Shown here one piece after another: positions 13,577 to 26,776 of a stretch of 64,000 nucleotides of DNA. The notes beneath the pieces were generated by a model, which had not been told where the DNA came from, ran no database searches, and saw only the letters and a list, made by a program, of their open reading frames with translations. Every line of letters starts with the position of its first letter. Positions within the stretch are counted from its first letter, which is position 1. This DNA comes from Gossypium raimondii (lineage: Eukaryota > Streptophyta > Magnoliopsida > Malvales > Malvaceae), in contig NC_068570.1 in NCBI RefSeq assembly GCF_025698545.1, positions 62,001 through 126,000 on the forward strand. Direction: 5' to 3'. Position numbers and translations under genes: made by a program.

Positions 13577-13822
13577 ATTAAATAAATTAGTTTGTGTGTA
13601 TTAGACCAAAAAGTGAAATGATTCTTACAGTGTTAAAAATTTCATCCAATTCTACGGTTAAAAATAGATATTGCTAACAGAATAGCCAGACAATTACATA
13701 TGATTGTCACGTGCACCTCATTTTGATATACAAAGACTAATTTTTAATAATATGAATGGATAAAATTTTTAACAAAATGATAAATTTACTATTTAATCTA
13801 ATTTATATAAATTAATTTATCT
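13577..13822. mobile_element. MITE-like inverted repeat, diverged
   Basis: The left arm (from about 13577, with GTGTTAAAAATTTCATCCA) is matched in inverted orientation by the right arm (ending near 13822, with TGGATAAAATTTTTAACA). About 245 bp in all, no coding capacity. The ends are approximate and no target duplication was identified. Confidence 0.4.
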
Positions 13823-14514
13823 ATTTTTTAATAAAGAGGGCAAAATATAATCCGAAATATAATACTATCACATCGCCATGCAAAATTAAAGGCAAAAACG
13901 TGGGCATTTGACTATTGTATGGGTTTGATGCTAAAGCCATCCCAATGATATACATAGCAAAGCAGAAAAGGAGACAGCCTCGAGTCGGGTTTCATTGCTG
14001 TATTTTGGCGTTTCACGTGTCCAAAGGCTCTCCCTCCCTTCATTCTTGTGTTTGGCTGATTCATCTTCTCCACAAAACTCTCAAATTTTCTAGGCTAAAT
14101 AGGGACTAAAGGTTTCGTTGTTTAAGTGAAGCATATCAAATGTTTCAAGTGTTGTTATTTCAGAGCTGTCCATTCCTTTGATTGCTCAACAAAACAGTAT
14201 CTGAACCTCAAAATTACATTCACGTAACGTAACATATAACATGAGGAGAAACCAATTAAACTGAAGACAAAAATAATGGCATTTTGAGCTTAAATGTAGT
14301 CTTTCCCTTTGTTTAGTAAATAATATTCACTCATCATCACTGGATTATTTATTTCCATTAGCTTCCTTTGGGGTTCGTTCAGTTTAAAATCTGAAACTAA
14401 TAGGGGTGTTCTTCAAATTAGAGCATCATAGTTCACTAACAGTTCAGCTATCAGATACAGATAGTTCCCCCATTGCGTCAGCAAATTGTGAGAGACTCGT
14501 GAGAAAAGTATTAG

Positions 14515-14874
14515 ATAATTGCTATCTATCCTGATAGATTTAACTTTGTTAATGCTCAATCATGTATTATAGAGTTTACAAGTGGTGGGCAGACTAGCAG
14601 CAGTGGCGCACTTTGGATAGGAGATAAGCTTTACTTACAACAACATATAGGAAGGATTCCTTCTTCGATCCCCAATAGCTTATACGACCAAATGTACACA
14701 TTTTTGACGCCAAAATCTTTTAATAAATACGAAGAAGAATTACGACACTTGCATGAAAGCGTGCCCCCGAAATGTATTTACTGTCAGAATCCACTACTCT
14801 TTGATTCTCGAGCACTAATTAACCATAAAAAAATCTGTGCCATGCCACCCTTCAAGGACTTCCTATTTGAGTGA
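14515..14874 (+). other. unidentified open frame with C2HC zinc-knuckle-like motif
   Basis: An open frame of 119 codons ending in TGA at 14872-14874. It has an internal ATG at 14692 (60 residues from there) but no ATG near its upstream end. The C-terminal part reads C-x2-C-x13-H-x3-C (PKCIYCQ ... NHKKIC), compatible with zinc binding. Composition is protein-like (mixed polar and hydrophobic, no low complexity), unlike the other random frames around. I do not recognise the family. It may be a relic of an old gene, an exon of an unmodelled gene, or a fossil viral or transposon fragment. Confidence that it is a functional gene is low. Confidence 0.25.
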
Positions 14875-15694
14875 CCATATTAATCCACATTCTAATACAA
14901 TTATATTACTTGACATTACTCGGTGATTAATACTTGAAAATTCTTAGGAAATAATATCAACTAATAGGATTTATATATATAGGTAAGTCTTAAATTTTAG
15001 AATTTCAAAAGATATAAGGGGATAAAGCCTATTCTATTATAGGGTTTGTTTTGAGGCTCGGATTTAGTGTTTATTCATTAGGTATTTTGAACTTTTCGTA
15101 AGCTCCATGTTTATTGTCTGCTTTTTTCTCAATCGAGGATAGACAATTAGAAGTGAATACATGTTTGGTTGAGAATAATTGGGTTCAAATTTTATTTATT
15201 CTAGTAAGTAAAAATGGATCGGCATAGCAAAGGGTACCCACAGCAGAAATCGAGCAAATATGTATCGTTTCCAAATAAAGACCACGTTCAGTTTTACAGA
15301 TATATTTATGTATTATATTTGTGGAAAAAGCACCGAGACTGAGATAATATTCCCAAGAGCACGATTGCTTTCCCCACAAATTTGTGTTTTTTCAGTCTAG
15401 CGTCTCTGAATTAGAATGGAGCTATTTTGAGCTATAGATGCTGATAATATTTTTAATTCCCCGAACTGTTGAGCTGTCTTTGCTCTCAGCCTATCATCAC
15501 CACTTCTCACCACCATACCACCACCATATCAGCCGGCGTGGCGCATTAGATTAGCAAAAACGCACTTTGGGTGGATATTAAAAGCTTTAATGATTTTGCA
15601 GTGCGCACACACGCTTCCTTCAGACCACCATCTTAGTAGTATTTATATCCTAGAGTTTTGAGTTGCCATTCGAGGCAGTCTCTGAGTTGAACCA

Positions 15695-18600
15695 ATGAAG
15701 CCCCTCGTTAACTTTATTTTCGGTTTGACGTCCTTTTTCATCTTTGTCTCATTGTTTACAGAAACTGTTGCAGAGAAGGATGGTGTCTATATTGTGTATA
15801 TGGGGGCAGCCCCTAAGACTAAGGGTTCATTAAGGCATGATCATGCTCAACTTTTGAGCTCCTTGTTAAAACGGTGAATACATAGCTCTCGCTCTAAATT
15901 CTAGCTTTCTTTATATTTGAATTGGTTTGACGTTGGAAAGTTTAAATTTTTCATGCTTTCAGGAACAAAAATGCCCTGGTTCGTAGCTACAAAAATGGTT
16001 TCTCTGGGTTTGCAGCACGTCTATCTGCAGAAGAGGCTCATTCAATTGCCCAGAGAGCTGGAGTTGTTTCAGTCTTCCCCGACCCTGTGCTCGAACTGCA
16101 TACCACTCGCTCATGGGATTTCTTGAACTATCAAACTTCGGTGGTGATTGACTCAAACCCTAACTCGAACTCAAACTCAACATCTAATGATTCTGGTGCC
16201 ATCATTGGCATCCTAGATACAGGTGAAATTTGTTCACCATTTTATAGAGTTCCATCACATTGGTTCTCTCTCTTTTTCTTTTTATAATATTTTGTTTGGT
16301 TGTTATGTTGTTTGTAAGATGTTTATCACGCAATTCGCAAGCCAAATTTCTTTTTATTTTTTCTTTCAAGTTACGTGAGCACTAACTCGAAATACAATGA
16401 CAGGAATTTGGCCCGAGTCGGAGAGTTTTAACGACAAGGCCATGGGTCCAATTCCATCACGATGGAATGGCACATGCGCTAAAGCACAGGATTTCAACAC
16501 CTCCAACTGCAACAAGTAACCTCTTAGCCCAAGGCATATAATTAATTAAACTATAATTACAATTTTATTGACCTAATCAAGACCTTATCGTTTATTTGAG
16601 AACAGAAAGATAATTGGGGCAAGATCATATGAGGATGACGAAACTTCGGTAATAAAGTACCAGTCACCTAGGGATATGGTTGGACACGGTACCCATGTAG
16701 CGTCAACAGCAGCGGGAAGCGAAGTCCAGGGTGTATCTTACTACGGACTAGCAGAAGGGACTGCCAAGGGTGGATCCCCGGGGTCAAGAATAGCTATGTA
16801 CAGAGTATGTTCCCCCAACAATGGATGCCGTGGATCCAGCATATTGGCAGCATTTGATGATGCAATAGCCGATGGGGTTGATGTGTTGTCACTGTCTCTT
16901 GGAGCACCATCCTTCTTTAAACCACAAATTACAGATGATCCCATTGCCCTTGGAGCATTCCATGCAGTGCAACACGGAATCACCGTGGTTTGCTCTGCAG
17001 GAAACGATGGACCTGACCCCGGAACAGTTGTGAATTCTGCACCTTGGATTGTGACGGTTGCTGCTAGCACAATTGACCGAGCCTTTGAGTCTGATGTCGT
17101 ACTTGGCGACAACACAGTAATTAAGGTAATGATCTTCTTCTTTGTCCCCATGTTCTGTTTTTAGTTGGCAGCTTTCATCATTTCTCTTCTTTAACTGATA
17201 TACAGGGTGAAGGCATTAATTTCGCCAACATTCAGAAGTCTCCGGTGTATCCAATTGTATATGGAAAATCAGCCAAGAAAAAAGACGCAGACGTAAATGA
17301 TTCAAGGTGCCGAATAGTTGAGTAAATTAAAGGGAATTTTATTAACATACTCCCCAAATGAAATGAATGGTTAATCCAATCACTTGTGTTGTTCTAGGAA
17401 CTGCAACACAAATTCCTTGGACCAAGAACTTGTAAAGGGAAAGATTGTAGTTTGTGAGAATTTAGACAAGACATATGCGAATGAGCATATGGATGAAGTG
17501 AAGCAGCTTGGAGGTATTGGCGTAGTCCTGATTGATTATGACTCGAAAGGGATGGCTTCCTCATTTGGTACATTTCCCATGACGGTGATCAGTTCAGAGG
17601 ATGGCGCCAAGGTTCTTTCCTACATCAACTCAACAAAGTAATACATTCAGCTACCCAAACTCAAATTGATCTCAAGAATCACAGTTACTTCATGCTAGAA
17701 AGTACCCTTGGCCTTAATTTTTATCCTTTTTGAGATTTGTAGAAACCCAGTTGCCACAATCTTGCGTACTACATCACCCACAAAGTACACACCAGCACCT
17801 ATCATAGCATATTTCTCGTCTAGAGGACCTTCAACCATCCCCAAGAACATTCTCAAGGTAAACCCTCTACCGGTCCAACTTTACATACCTTGTTTCTTCA
17901 TACACTGATAATGATGAAGCTATAAGATTGAATGTCTTGCAGCCCGATATAGCAGCACCTGGAGTTAATATTCTCGCAGCATGGATGGGGAACGACACAG
18001 CTGAGGCTCCAGAGGGTAAAGACCCACCACTGTATAATTTGATCTCAGGAACCTCTATGGCATGTCCCCATGTTTCCGGTATTGCTGCCACAGTCAAATC
18101 AAAAAACCCAACATGGAGTCCCTCTGCAATCAGGTCAGCCATTATGACAACAGGTGAGGAACTAGACAATCAAATAAACACTTGCATTTACATGGTAAAG
18201 TCTGTAGTTTTGTTCCACTAATCCATGACTGCTTCCAACCGAATTACAGCAAATCAGATAAATAATCTGAAAGCCCCAATTACGACAGAGAAAGGTGTAG
18301 CAGCTACACCTTACGATTTTGGGGCAGGAGAAGTAAGCCCGACAGGACCATTGCAACCAGGCCTTGTTTACGAGACTACTGCCATTGACTACTTGAATTT
18401 TCTCTGCCACCATGGTTATAATATAACTACAATAAAAACTATCGCCAACGCTATCCCAGACGGCTTTACTTGCCCTAAGGAGTCAAGCATTGATCTTATA
18501 TCCAACATCAATTATCCGTCGATAGCAATTACCAATTTCAACGAAAAAGCGGGCAGGAAAGTGAACAGAACTCTTACAAATGTTGCCGGAGATGGTAACT

Positions 18601-18818
18601 CAGTTTATACTGTAACTATTGATTCACCTGCAAACCTAGATGTTAAAGTGGTGCCAAACAAACTGCAATTCACTAAAAATGGTGACAAGTCATCTTACGA
18701 AGTGAGTTTCTCAGCTGCAAATCCGCTAAAGGAAGATGTATTTGGATCCATAGCATGGTCCAATGGAAAATACAAAGTCAGAAGTCCATTTGCTGTAAGC
18801 AGTAAACGTGATAACTAG
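15695..18818 (+). CDS. SBT5.2: subtilisin-like serine protease SBT5.2 (CO2-response secreted protease-like)
   Basis: Nine exons: 15695-15873, 15963-16222, 16404-16515, 16606-17125, 17206-17306, 17398-17637, 17743-17857, 17943-18153, 18250-18818; 768 residues, all junctions in frame. Order: signal peptide (about 1-26), I9 inhibitor prodomain (YIVYMG to HTTRSWDFL), S8 catalytic domain, PA insertion (KGKIVVCEN region), and fibronectin-III-like C-terminus. Catalytic triad: Asp145 (ILDTG, split by an intron), His211 (GHGTHVAS), Ser547 (GTSMACPH). SAGNDGP carries the oxyanion region. Arabidopsis SBT5.2/CRSP is a secreted protease that cleaves the EPF2 propeptide and limits stomatal density under high CO2. 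Length and motif order match that subfamily. The adjacent SKP1-like gene is convergent, 362 bp away. Confidence 0.94.
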
Positions 18819-19180
18819 GTGCTATATCCATAATAAGCATTCGAGCAAATGTGTAGAACATCTATAAAGAAGACAGCAGGATGCACAAGTAGACCATTCC
18901 ACTGCAATAAATATGATTCGATTCTCCTTTCACCCTGGTTTTAGCATAATCTTCTATGGTTTCCTACATGTTCCACATCAATGTATGCAAAATTGCACCA
19001 AAAACAGACGACAATTTTAACCAAATAAACAACATTTATTAACACATCCGAGGAGAAATAACAGTTAAAACAAGTAAAAAAGAGGACGGAAATAACAATC
19101 CCAAGTTCTCAAGGACATTCAAAAGTAAAATGAAAACAAAAACACAAATATTAAACCATGTTCAGTTCAATTAAGAGCTT

Positions 19181-19769
19181 TCACTCAAACGCCCATTGAT
19201 TCTCGCGACGAACCTCTTCCTCTTCCTCCGGAGTAAAATCATTCTTAATGTTAAATGTCTTGCGGATTTCCTCAGGCGTTTTTCCCTTTATCATGTCTGC
19301 CACAGTTTGACACGTTAGGTCCAACAAGCCCTTGATGTTCAAGTAATTAGCAGCCTTCAACAAAGAATAGAATATTCAATTATACATTAAATTAAAGCTA
19401 CGAATCCCAGAAGGGTGGGCTTTACCAGTATGCTGATATTCAAGTCGTGGAAAGGGAGGGCTTTACCAGTATGAGATCGAAAAGGGTGGCTTGATCGACC
19501 TTGACGAAATCAGCATCCCAAGCTTTAAGGTCATCATCGAGGGAGGCTGAACGATCCTCAGATTTCGATGCTTCGACGTGTTTCTTGCAATACTCGATTA
19601 CCTTAGAGAGGATCTTGCTGGTGACGTTGGGTAGAGGGATGCCGTTATCGGCGCAATCGTCCTCGATCATGTGCTTAATCGTTTGTGATTCGAGAGCCAC
19701 CGCCTCGTCCACCTCGAAGTTCTCGCCGTCTGAGCTCTTTAGTATGATTTTCCGACCCGTAGAAGCCAT
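19181..19769 (-). CDS. SKP1-like protein (ASK family)
   Basis: Two exons on the minus strand: 19769-19467 and 19354-19181; 158 residues. The N-terminal BTB/POZ-like Skp1 fold ([19 protein letters not shown]) leads into [21 protein letters not shown], and the F-box-binding helices follow, ending [20 protein letters not shown]. The intron between Leu and Ala of LILAAN is where I recall the ASK1-type intron. SKP1 links F-box proteins to cullin-1 in SCF ubiquitin ligases. Compared with ASK1 the acidic linker before [10 protein letters not shown] is short. Position next to SBT5.2 and the GDSL genes suggests correspondence to Arabidopsis ASK4 (At1g20140). Confidence 0.95.
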
Positions 19770-20896
19770 GACGATGTATCCAAATTGGAGGGTTTCAGAA
19801 TCCTAATCTAAAGAGGGAAAAAGAAAATGCGGGAAAGTAGAGGATTGGCGATACCATACCAAATTTGGATTTAGTCTCTTCGCTTTCTTTTATTCGTTTA
19901 AAAGTTGTCACTTTACATTTTTTACTGGCAGATTTTCGGTCCTTTAAATTATTTGGTAAAAAACCTCTTTCGTTATCAAGCAAATTGATCCTTTATAAAA
20001 AAATTTAAAGTTATTTAATTTATAATTAATCATGAAATTAATATTTTTCATCGATTTTATATTATTTAAATTGATATAATAATAAATTCAAGCCTCAAAA
20101 TTACATATTTTTATTTGAAACTAAAGTTTTTTTATAAATATTCTTTTGAATCTTTTAAATTTTTAAAATTTTATACATTTTCTTTAAGATAATTTTATAC
20201 ATCAAGGGCTTCATTTATTATACCGATCAAAATTATGACAATTGACTGAAAAATTAATGTTATAATTAATTGTCCATAGTTGCTTATTTTAAAATTGAGA
20301 GAGATTAATTTATTCTAACTTTTTAAAGTGACCAATTTACTCAATATTAAAATTGAGAGGGACTAGAGAGGTGTCTTATCAATTTATTTTTCCATTTACT
20401 TCCTTTAAAAATTATGCATAATCACAAATGTATCTTTGATTTTTACGAATTTTCAGTTTGGCCCTTTTTAAAAAAAATTTAATTAATCTTTCGTCAAATT
20501 GGATAAATTCTAATATAATTGTACGGGATTGTGTGTTTTTTATAATTGACGCACTATTTTGTCTCAGCAAATAATTTTAAATTTTAAAAATAAAATATAA
20601 AATGGGGTTTTGTCAATTATGTTTTATACAAAATGGAAATTACACAATTAATTTGACCTGGATAAAATCCCAAATACGGAATTAAAGGAATAATTATTCA
20701 TAAAAAATAAATTAAGTGCAACTTTTATGGGGTAAAACTGGATAAAAGTGAGAAATAAAGAGCTTTCATCACATTTCAATATTTTATCTACAAATGTGTT
20801 ATTATAGAAAAGTTTCCAACCCTATTTTATATTCCACCTGCTTGAATTGTGATGAAGTTAGTTGCTAGGTTAAAAATATGAGGAAACCCTTTGAAT
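19770..20896. other. intergenic, SKP1 promoter side to GDSL 3' end
   Basis: AT-rich, no coding frame. Positions 19930-20400 contain phrases such as 'ttggtccttt' and 'gagagggact' typical of degraded MITEs, but ends could not be defined. A possible E2F-like site lies next to the SKP1 start. Confidence 0.35.
19829..19836 (-). promoter_or_regulatory. E2F-consensus-like octamer upstream of SKP1-like gene
   Basis: Reads TTTCCCGC on the gene's strand, 60 bases upstream of the ATG, matching the E2F consensus TTTSSCGC. An 8-mer can occur by chance, so this is only a candidate. Confidence 0.25.
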
Positions 20897-22331
20897 TTAA
20901 ATATCCAAAAGCTGGTGCGACATGTTGTGCACGACTTGTGAGATTATCATCCTATATGCTCTTTCCGAGGGATGCCCCGCGTCCCAAAATACATGACTCG
21001 ATGAATTGGAACATGTAAAGGAACTCAATAATTCATTGCACCCATAATTTAGCTCTATCAACCCCGTCCCACAGCAACCATGGCTAGAATCTTCAAAACC
21101 TGCATGCAAAAATTAAATTACCACCAATATTATATTAGCTTCTTTTAAAGTTTATACCAAGTCTTACCATATTTTTTATGATTTTGAATGAGATCAACCA
21201 GAGGGTTATAGATATCAATATAGAGTATCCTAGTTCCAGGAAGGTTACTGTTAAGATGGTTCAGTTCATGTTCCAGCTTAGAATTGAACTTCACTGCTGC
21301 TTGGGTGAGCCAATCTACAGAGTTTCTTTGAAATCCTCCACCAAATGTTCTCGAAAGTGGCAAGTATCCCAATGGTATAAGGCTTAGAAATGCAAACTTC
21401 CTTGCTCCTAGTTCATACATATCCTTAAACCACCAAGGGAGATTTAATTAATTTTAATTTATTTATTTTTTTAATTGAAAAAAATACAGCATAACCAATA
21501 TTTTTACCTTAATAAAAGATGAAGCTGAGTTAACCAGTTGTGTTGTGTATGCATCAATGTCATGTAGAAAATGGAATAAGAAATAAGTGATGGCAATGTC
21601 ATTGTTGCCCTGTGATACCAGAAACAAGCTCTTGGAAATGGTGGCATTAGCTTTCTCCTGTCCGATGCCTCCTTCAAGCTTTCTAACGCATTCTTTGAAG
21701 AGATTCAGCTGATCCTTAATTGATAAAGCATTCTGATTGCATACCAAAAGAGACAAGCACAATTAATTAATTGAATATCATGCATGCATGCATAGAGAAA
21801 TTACAAGGAACCTGTAATTTCACTGTAAATTCGTCGAATCCTGAACCACCTGAAGCAAAGCTTACGCCTGTTTCTAGATCTTCACCTTGAAGAACCGGGT
21901 GAAGATATGCAGGCAATAGAGGTTTTATTCTCAGACCTTCAGCTGTTGGAGGCAGGCAATCATGGACAACAATATGAATTAAAAAGGGACCTAACCTTGA
22001 ATTTTTTTAAGGATCATAGACTGATACAAATGAATGGTAAAACTTTAGTACCCAATAAATCAGAGAACACCATTCCATTTCCAAATCTTCCAGTTGCAGC
22101 TCCACCGGGAAAGTCTCGTCCATAGGGTGGGATATTAGCTTTTGCTATTGTAAAGCGCTTGTTGTTGTTACCCGTATCTACTATTGAATCTCCAAATGCA
22201 AAAAGAGCTGGAAATGTTATTTTATTTGAGGCAAGACAAACTCCACCAGCATCTCTTGTGCTAAACAAAACAAGAATTAAACATAAAGCTGTTGCAGGCA
22301 CAATGTCTGAATAAGAAAAAGCACAAGGCAT
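20897..22331 (-). CDS. GDSL esterase/lipase, EXL type (copy 1)
   Basis: Five exons on the minus strand: 22331-22052, 21942-21812, 21732-21508, 21423-21168, 21099-20897; 364 residues. The frame opens upstream of 22331 but the first ATG is there. Signal peptide (about 1-34), then block I FGDSIVDTGNN with nucleophile Ser49, block II glycine in ATGRFGNG, block III GNND (Asn181), and block V WDAGHP with Asp337 and His340. All SGNH catalytic positions are present. EXL-type enzymes are secreted acyl hydrolases; Arabidopsis members are known from pollen coats and epidermis. The substrate is unknown here. It is the downstream member of a tandem pair with the gene at 24260-26776, with identical intron phases. 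Confidence 0.92.
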
Positions 22332-24259
22332 TTTCACATAAAACAAATCCTAGTGATTTGTATTTCTTTCTCCTTTACATAGATGCCAAACCAAGAGGCA
22401 AACGCATTCCAAGTTTAAATAGGAACCCTTCATATTAGCTTTGATTATCGATTACGAATACCAATACCATAAAGCTATTAAAACTCGGTCTAATACTAGT
22501 TTTAGCCCCTCTACAATGCTGAAATTTGGGATTCTCCCTAGTTTGGTATAAATTAGTCCTTTACATTTATAATATTATCAGTAAACCCAAATTGATAACA
22601 CTGATTGTTTTTGTCATTGGAGTGATAATATTGGTATTTGAACACACACAATTAAGATTAATGTATGAAAATTTAGCTAATAAAGTTCAACTAATAATGT
22701 ATTTACATATCAACAAATTCCTTAGTTAAGATTGTCATCACTTCAACAACAGTAAGCATTATAAAAGTAGAAAAAGTGGGATTAAAATCATAATTATACC
22801 TTAAAAACCAAATAAGAAAAACAAAACTTCAATCAACAGACTTGCGGAAGATGCATGTTCATTTACGTCTAATACTAGACCGTGGATTTTGGCCAAAAAA
22901 TAATATACCATGGGTTACCAGTGTCGCATCCAACACGCTTTATTTAGAGAGCCCCGTGGTTGAGTTCAATATGATGAGATTGTACATTCAATTTGAAACC
23001 TTAATCTCACACATTATTTATTAATCACTGTTCCATGTATGCGTGCATGTTCATATACGTCTTAAATGCCCTAACTGTTGGAGAATTGGATTGGGTGTGA
23101 CAACGTACATCATAATCAGTATACTATATACTTTAAAAATAAAGGCGTGACCATTCAATTATGATCCATAGCGTTGATTGGAGAAACATTAACGGATGCT
23201 TGTCATAATCGATTCAATTTTATATAGATATATGACGAAGCAAGCTGGCATGGTTGATGTATATGTCTCTTTGCTTTTTTGTTATTTCCGGTAGCTACCA
23301 GATTAATTAGATTGTGAGATTCAACCAAAACCAGTATCGATAGTTACATATCATCCGCATCATTAATATTGGAGAGCATTTGGAAACATATTTTATTTAC
23401 CTAAAGTATTTTGTTGGCACTAAAATATGTTAATGAATTAAATGATGTATTATTTATTACGTAAAAGAAGCATTTATGAGTTTTGGTAACGAGTGCCTTT
23501 AAGTTTAAATTTATATATTAAATGAAATAATTACCTGTTTTGATTTTCACTTTTAATACAATTGAGGTGGCCGGAGGGGTGGTCAATATAGAGTCAACAA
23601 TGCTTTTTTAGGCTGACACGTATCCCCTAGACGGAGGGATATAACAATATTAATAATATGTTAGAGGCGTGTGAAATGTGAATTAAATCTACTTTTTATG
23701 TATAAATTTTGATAAAATCAAAGTTTATGTGTAGTTTTGAACTTTATCCATGTATTATATTATTATAAAGTATTTATTAAGTTGAAACTTAGTTATAAAA
23801 TTATCAAAAGCTTATTTTTTAAAAAAAGTAATAAATATTATTTTCTGAGTGTATTTATGTCAAATACACATAATGAAAATCAAATCATAAGATTTGAACC
23901 CAAAACATCTTAATTTTACCATTTCAACCAAAAGCTAGAAAATTAACTTTGAAAAACTATCTCCTAATTGTATAAGATACCATTTACCAAAAGCTCACGA
24001 GGTTCTAATAATTAAGGAAATAAAGATAATTATAAAAAAACACAAATATGAACATTGCAAAAACGGAATAAATAAAAATATAAATTGACATTTTATCAAT
24101 ATATAGAATAATTATTACACAATTAATTTGACTTGAATAAAGATGCACAATACATATGGTCACAAATACTTAATTAAAGAGCAACCATTTATGGGGATAA
24201 AAAAATGAGAAACACAAAACCATTTATGGGGATAAAAAATGAGAAACACAAAACATTCA
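22332..24259. other. intergenic between the two GDSL genes
   Basis: About 1.9 kb, AT-rich, the presumed promoter of GDSL copy 1 and 3' flank of copy 2. Positions 22490-22800 look like a degraded non-autonomous repeat ('gggattctccctagtttggta', 'cccaaattgataacactg'); related phrases recur in introns of GDSL copy 2. Ends could not be set. Confidence 0.35.
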
Positions 24260-26776
24260 TCAAAAGAAATCGCCAATTATATTCTGAAGGATTGGCGTAA
24301 CCAATGCCCTGTAAGCCTTCTCCGTTGGATGATAACTATCCCAAAAAATATACTTAGACACATCCGTACATGTCGATGGACTGAGCTTATTACACAAGAT
24401 TGCCACCTCTATGTTTCCTGTTCCACAGCACCCATTGTCTACAACCTCAAAGCCTGGAAAAGAAAACACCAACAGGTTACAACCAAAATCATCATTTTTC
24501 ATTGTTTTGAATTTGAAGAAAAATTCAAAGAAATATGAATTGTTTTCGAGTACCATTTTTTTGAGGGTTTTGGATGAGACCAAGCAGAGGGTTGTAGACA
24601 TCTATGTACACAAATCTGCCATCAGGCATGCTTGTCTTAAAGGAATTCAACACGGAAGATAGCTTCTTGTTGAACAATATAGCTGCTACGTTGTAATCTT
24701 CAGCACATTCCCTTTCAATTCCTCCACCCAAAGTTCTTTGTGATGGCACACATCCGATTGGTGGTGTGCTAAATACCCCAATTTTCCTTGCTCCCAAACC
24801 ATATAGTTCCTTTAATTAAATTCCAATCAAATTCATTAAATTGTGTTGAAAAAGGAAAATTATTACTAAGCTCAAATTCTAGTTTTGCGATACTCATATT
24901 TGGAATTTAGTCTTTGTTTTTTAATTTGATATAATTTTATTTTCTTCTTTTACAAATTTATTATTCAGATCAAAATTGTTAACACCGGTAATTATTTTGA
25001 TTAAAATACTAATATAAATTTTATTCTTAAAACCAACCGTTTCAACACAAAAATAAAATGTTATTATGTTTTTAAGGAAAAAATTTCATGAAAGCATTTT
25101 AACTAAATATCCAAAATAGTTGGCAGTGTCAGCTATACCTCATTTAGGCTAACTAATGGCACGTACAGCCACTAAAATCTGAATTTAACCATTAATTGAT
25201 TACCTTGACAAACTCAGCAGCGGAGTTAACCATTAAGTCAGTATAAGCAGGAACATCGTACTGCAATTGCCTGGCACGGAGAACAAAGTATGTATTGGCA
25301 ATGTCATCGCTACCGGCTACGACAAGGAACATACTCTTTGCTAAGATGAAATTTGTTTTCTCTTCTCCAGCAATGGCTTTCAACTTCCCTATGTATTCTT
25401 TGAAGTAGTTTAACTGCTCTCCCAACGATATTACTGACTGAGAATTTGGGAAAAAAAGTAATTACAACGTGAAAAATAAAAATATTAAACAAAGTTGGAA
25501 TTATAATTTTGATCCCTACAAAATTTAAGATTTAGTTCATGTGCTTTGATTTAGCATAATGTGATCCTTTACTTTTATAATATGACATAGTTAATCTAGT
25601 TAAAATGTTGACATGAATTTTTTTTTAAAAAAACACACCTTCAAAAAAATTCATATTATCATGATGAGTTGGAAGGTACATTTTAAGGAAAAATTCAACA
25701 TAACATTTTAACTAAAGTAATTAATGGTATTAATTATTTGAACTAAACAAAAGTAAAGAGATTAAGTTATGACAAATTAAAAAGAGTAAATCTCATATTT
25801 GAGCATAGTAAAGTAACTAAAACCAGATTTTGGACATAAACAAATAAAATAAAGAAGAAATTGTAAATGTACCGCTAGTTTGGGAGTCAAAGGATCATAT
25901 CCAGTGCCACCAGAAGCAAAGGTTACTCCAGTTAAGAGATCTTGGGGTTTCAATTTAGGATCCAAATATGCTGGCACTATATCTTTAATTCCCAATTCTT
26001 CAGCTGCAATATGAGTTAATCAAATTGAGGTGATTTTAGATACATTTCTAGCTAGCTAGCTTTTCCTATAATCGAGTCCATAACTGCAAATGGTGACTTT
26101 TTTGCTGTTATAAGGATTATGTCGCAGTTGTTTTTATGTATGACAACTAGTGTTCTTTTTCTTTGTTTTGCCCACTCAACTGTTAATTACCTAACACCAC
26201 ATATATTTCAATTTCCCGGTCGATTTTCTCTTAGATAAAAAGCAACTAAAGGAAGCTTATAAATAGGGTTAATTGCACCACACTAGGACGTTGACGGAAG
26301 AGTTTGATTAATACAATACTAATATTTTAAGGACTTAAAATGTTTGAAGTTTAAAGATCAATTTAAAATGTGTTATAGTTTGGGGGACATTTATTGAAAT
26401 TAGCCCTTTAGAAACAAGACGATGAAGCAAGGAGATCATATAAGTACTATATCATGTAAAAAAAAAAAAAGCGAGATTATAATGAGATTATATTTATACC
26501 TATTAAATCGGAAGGGACTTTGCCATTGCAAAACCTTCCGGTGGGAACACCCCCGGCAAAATCTTGGCCGTAAGGGAGGAAATCGCACCTAATAACAGTG
26601 TTGAGATCGTTGTTGTTACCGGCGTCAACAATGGAATCCCCGAACACAATTACAGCGGGGATGGTTTCATTTATAGATAGCTTAATCAACGCTTTTGCGG
26701 AGATGAAGAGAGCAAATACCAAAAGATATTTAGCCAACAAAAACTTTGAGGAAAAAGGAAAGACAATCGTTTCCAT
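24260..26776 (-). CDS. GDSL esterase/lipase, EXL type (copy 2)
   Basis: Five exons on the minus strand: 26776-26500, 26003-25873, 25437-25204, 24809-24554, 24453-24260; 363 residues. An in-frame ATG also lies at 26884, but a TATA-like TATAAATA at about 26890-26900 is just upstream of it, so it would be near or before the transcription start. The ATG at 26776 gives a clean signal peptide (about 1-28). Block [12 protein letters not shown] with Ser48, block [10 protein letters not shown], and block V WDSYHP with Asp338 and His341 are intact. Block III reads GSDD (178-181), with Asp where the SGNH Asn is expected, while copy 1 has GNND. This variant is, from memory, seen in other EXL proteins. 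Introns 2 and 3 carry degraded repeat sequence. Confidence 0.91.

Larger units (their letters stand above)
12815..15694. other. intergenic, peroxidase to subtilase
   Basis: About 2.9 kb. Holds AT-rich DNA, an inverted-repeat MITE-like piece at 13577-13822, and an unidentified coding-like relic at 14515-14874. The subtilase promoter probably lies at 15450-15690, where a TTTATAT-like box occurs at about 15641. Confidence 0.4.

Noticed and set aside
13915-14109. 64-codon plus-strand frame
   Set aside because: No family features or gene context; random frame in intergenic DNA.
19501-19806. 101-codon plus-strand frame
   Set aside because: Exact antisense of the SKP1-like first exon.
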